Below are positions 62,775-64,000 of a stretch of 64,000 nt of DNA, in pieces. This DNA is from Mucilaginibacter rubeus (GTDB lineage: Bacteria > Bacteroidota > Bacteroidia > Sphingobacteriales > Sphingobacteriaceae), in assembly GCF_003286415.2 (NCBI RefSeq), contig NZ_CP043450.1, forward strand, positions 3,596,001-3,660,000, written 5' to 3'. The notes below the pieces were generated by a model. The model was not told the origin of the DNA. It worked only from the letters and a program-made list of their open reading frames with translations, and ran no database searches. A program made the position numbers and the translations under genes. The stretch's first letter is position 1. Each line of letters opens with the position of its first letter.

Positions 62775-63161
62775 ATGAAGTACATAGCAAAAGACGATGA
62801 ACTATTTGACTTGTTAAAGAAGTTTCAAGTCCGCATTCTTGATTCAAATATTTTGAGAATAAATATCTTCACGCAAAATCATCAATTATTTATTGAGATA
62901 GATTTCGAACCTATAAAAGGCGAAATATTTAGGCTCAAATTTTACGATATAAGAGAATATTCTTTTTATCACAACCGCAATCATCATTTTAGATACGTTG
63001 AGAATTTAAGCTTGCTTAAAAGTGACGGTCTATTCTACTTTACTTTTGATCCTGAAGACGAACGTCTAATGGCCATTTCAGAAAATGACCAGGATTTTAT
63101 TTTATTTGGTGGCTTTGAAGGATATTTCCTCGGCCAAAATGATCTTATCACTAATTACTAA
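62775..63161 (+). CDS. small soluble protein of unknown function (immunity-like)
   Basis: The 128-aa acidic protein is rich in Phe/Tyr/Asp and has no signal peptide. It has an alternating beta pattern (IRINIFTQNHQLFIEIDFEP, GLFYFTFDPEDERL). Its stop overlaps the next ATG (TAATG), so the two are translated together. Size and composition resemble immunity proteins of contact toxins, but no match can be named. Confidence 0.6.
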   Translation: MKYIAKDDELFDLLKKFQVRILDSNILRINIFTQNHQLFIEIDFEPIKGEIFRLKFYDIREYSFYHNRNHHFRYVENLSLLKSDGLFYFTFDPEDERLMAISENDQDFILFGGFEGYFLGQNDLITNY

Positions 63162-63682
63162 TGCCAGCCTTTCCACAATCATATCAGCTTTTGTTTGAAG
63201 TATTTTACCTTGGGCTAAAATGGAAACTTGTCACCAAAACCGAAATTGTAAAATGGGCCGATGATATCATTCTCGCTGAAGCGGAACCGGATTATTTTTT
63301 CATTGAACTTGCAATGAGTAAAAATATTAACGAAGTAATAGCGCTTATCGGCAATAGGATGAATAAAAGCACGGATCCAATTGCCGGCCGCGTACTACTT
63401 AGCCTGACTTTTAATCAGCTTAACAATACCACTATCTCACTACAGAGAGCATGCGACATTCTGGATGGTATAGCTTTACTTAACACTTTAACCAATTGGG
63501 AAAGGGGACATTTTTTCCAATTTTACGATGAAATTCAAGAGTTATTTCGTCCGGACGATATCGAAAACCTGCGTCTTGAAATATTGACCTTTTTATCTGT
63601 ATATAAAGATAAATTCAACTTTGATAATTACGAAGAATGGGGTATCATTAGCAACCAAATTGCAACATTTTTTCCAAACTAA
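63161..63682 (+). CDS. helical protein of unknown function (immunity-like)
   Basis: The 173-aa protein is mostly helical (QLLFEVFYLGLKWKLVTKTEIVKWADDII at the start) and has no signal peptide. It starts at the last base of the previous gene's stop, a strong sign of a two-gene unit. No toxin is seen in the window. Orphan immunity genes look like this, but so do many unrelated families. Confidence 0.6.
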   Translation: MPAFPQSYQLLFEVFYLGLKWKLVTKTEIVKWADDIILAEAEPDYFFIELAMSKNINEVIALIGNRMNKSTDPIAGRVLLSLTFNQLNNTTISLQRACDILDGIALLNTLTNWERGHFFQFYDEIQELFRPDDIENLRLEILTFLSVYKDKFNFDNYEEWGIISNQIATFFPN

Positions 63683-63700
63683 TTCTCCCTCCTTCGCTAT

Positions 63701-63724
63701 CCGTAGTCTCCAGCTACGGGTTTT
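63701..63724 (+). terminator. weak terminator after the two-gene unit
   Basis: Stem CCGTAG / CTACGG followed by GTTTT. It is short but well placed, 19 bp after the stop. Confidence 0.45.
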
Positions 63725-63729
63725 AATGT

Positions 63730-63748
63730 ATGTAGACTGTGTCTACAT
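63730..63748. promoter_or_regulatory. palindromic operator-like site before the AAA gene
   Basis: ATGTAGAC-N3-GTCTACAT, perfect 8-bp arms, ends 29 bp before the ATG at 63778. The form suits a dimeric repressor site. No regulator gene is adjacent inside the window. Confidence 0.5.
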
Positions 63749-63777
63749 GCAATCACATTCCCTATCTTTACCATACC

Positions 63778-64000
63778 ATGCAAGCCAAACCTTTTCTTAA
63801 AGAGATCCAACTGAAACGTGATATGGTGCCATCTTTTGATACCTACCCGTTTCAAATTCCTGCTATCAGAAACCTTCATTCGTTAAAATTCCACCCTGAC
63901 ATTACTTTCATTATTGGCGAGAATGGCTCGGGAAAATCAACACTGATTGAGGCAATTGCTTTACAGATGGGTTTTAGTACCGAGGGCGGTTCAAAAAATG
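63778..64000 (+). CDS. AAA family ATPase, cut by window end
   Basis: The first 74 codons are present. The sequence runs MQAKPFLKEIQLKRDMVPSF.. and then FIIGENGSGKSTLIEAIAL, a Walker A of SMC/RecF/ABC type. The family looks like predicted ATP-binding proteins involved in DNA handling or virulence. The rest lies outside the window, so the domain layout cannot be judged. Confidence 0.8.
   Translation, partial: MQAKPFLKEIQLKRDMVPSFDTYPFQIPAIRNLHSLKFHPDITFIIGENGSGKSTLIEAIALQMGFSTEGGSKN

Noticed and set aside
1..64000. tRNA, rRNA, CRISPR array, IS transposase, prophage
   Set aside because: Looked for T-loop-like sequences, regularly spaced identical repeats, DDE or Y1 transposase motifs and phage structural proteins; none was found.

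Overview
The window is a typical chromosomal stretch of a Bacteroidota bacterium. It looks most like Sphingobacteriaceae (Mucilaginibacter/Pedobacter-like). This rests on gliding gene gldC, an ECF sigma factor, carboxypeptidase-regulatory-domain and PD40/beta-barrel surface proteins, a thiol-ligand (CxxxY) CcmE, promoters that fit the Bacteroidota TTTG / TAnnTTTG pattern, and many short dispersed intergenic repeats. The genus is inference. I saw no rRNA, tRNA, CRISPR array, prophage structural gene or IS transposase.

Layout. 0-3 kb: a minus-strand run of DUF2520 Rossmann protein, [2Fe-2S] ferredoxin, IscX, KdsC-like HAD phosphatase and Maf. 3-5.4 kb: alpha/beta hydrolase, a secreted unknown, and a phytanoyl-CoA-dioxygenase-like gene whose 3' end is shifted out of frame by an A9 tract. 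5.4-18.6 kb: cytochrome c maturation genes ccmB, ccmC, ccmD, ccmE and ccmF. Glutamate dehydrogenase lies between ccmD and ccmE. A probable metal/iron acquisition operon (barrel protein, Rieske, imelysin, di-haem oxidoreductase) plus one surface protein lie between ccmB and ccmC. 18.7-26 kb: a DNA alkyltransferase, then four signalling genes (two multi-receiver hybrid kinases, CheR, CheB) with no motility chemotaxis partners. 26-28.5 kb: DEAD-box helicase and gldC operon. 28.7-36.7 kb: NmrA/HxlR divergent pair with a clear operator-like dyad, dihydroorotase, a WYL/EVE/SRPBCC/GyrI stress-type run, glycosylasparaginase and cutC. 36.9-46.7 kb: a large lectin-fronted protein of unknown role, a surface HExxH metalloprotease-like protein, a metallophosphoesterase and a GH16 glucanase. 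46.7-59.6 kb: small membrane and lipoproteins, ECF sigma operon, Lrp plus DMT exporter, orphan ABC ATPase, ChbG deacetylase, a kinase-like PAS protein lacking its ATPase domain, and an M28 peptidase. 59.8-64 kb: WYL regulator divergent from RtcB RNA ligase, two overlapping unknown genes, and the start of an AAA ATPase that runs off the window.

The strongest non-genic signals are three repeat classes. (1) Three copies of an 84-97 bp element with 25-26 bp terminal inverted repeats. (2) At least ten intergenic loci made of degenerate short words; four of them fold back on themselves as long imperfect hairpins. (3) A nested palindrome at 13240-13346. Also notable is a perfect 20-bp palindrome that buries a GGAGG 12 nt before the rtcB start codon.
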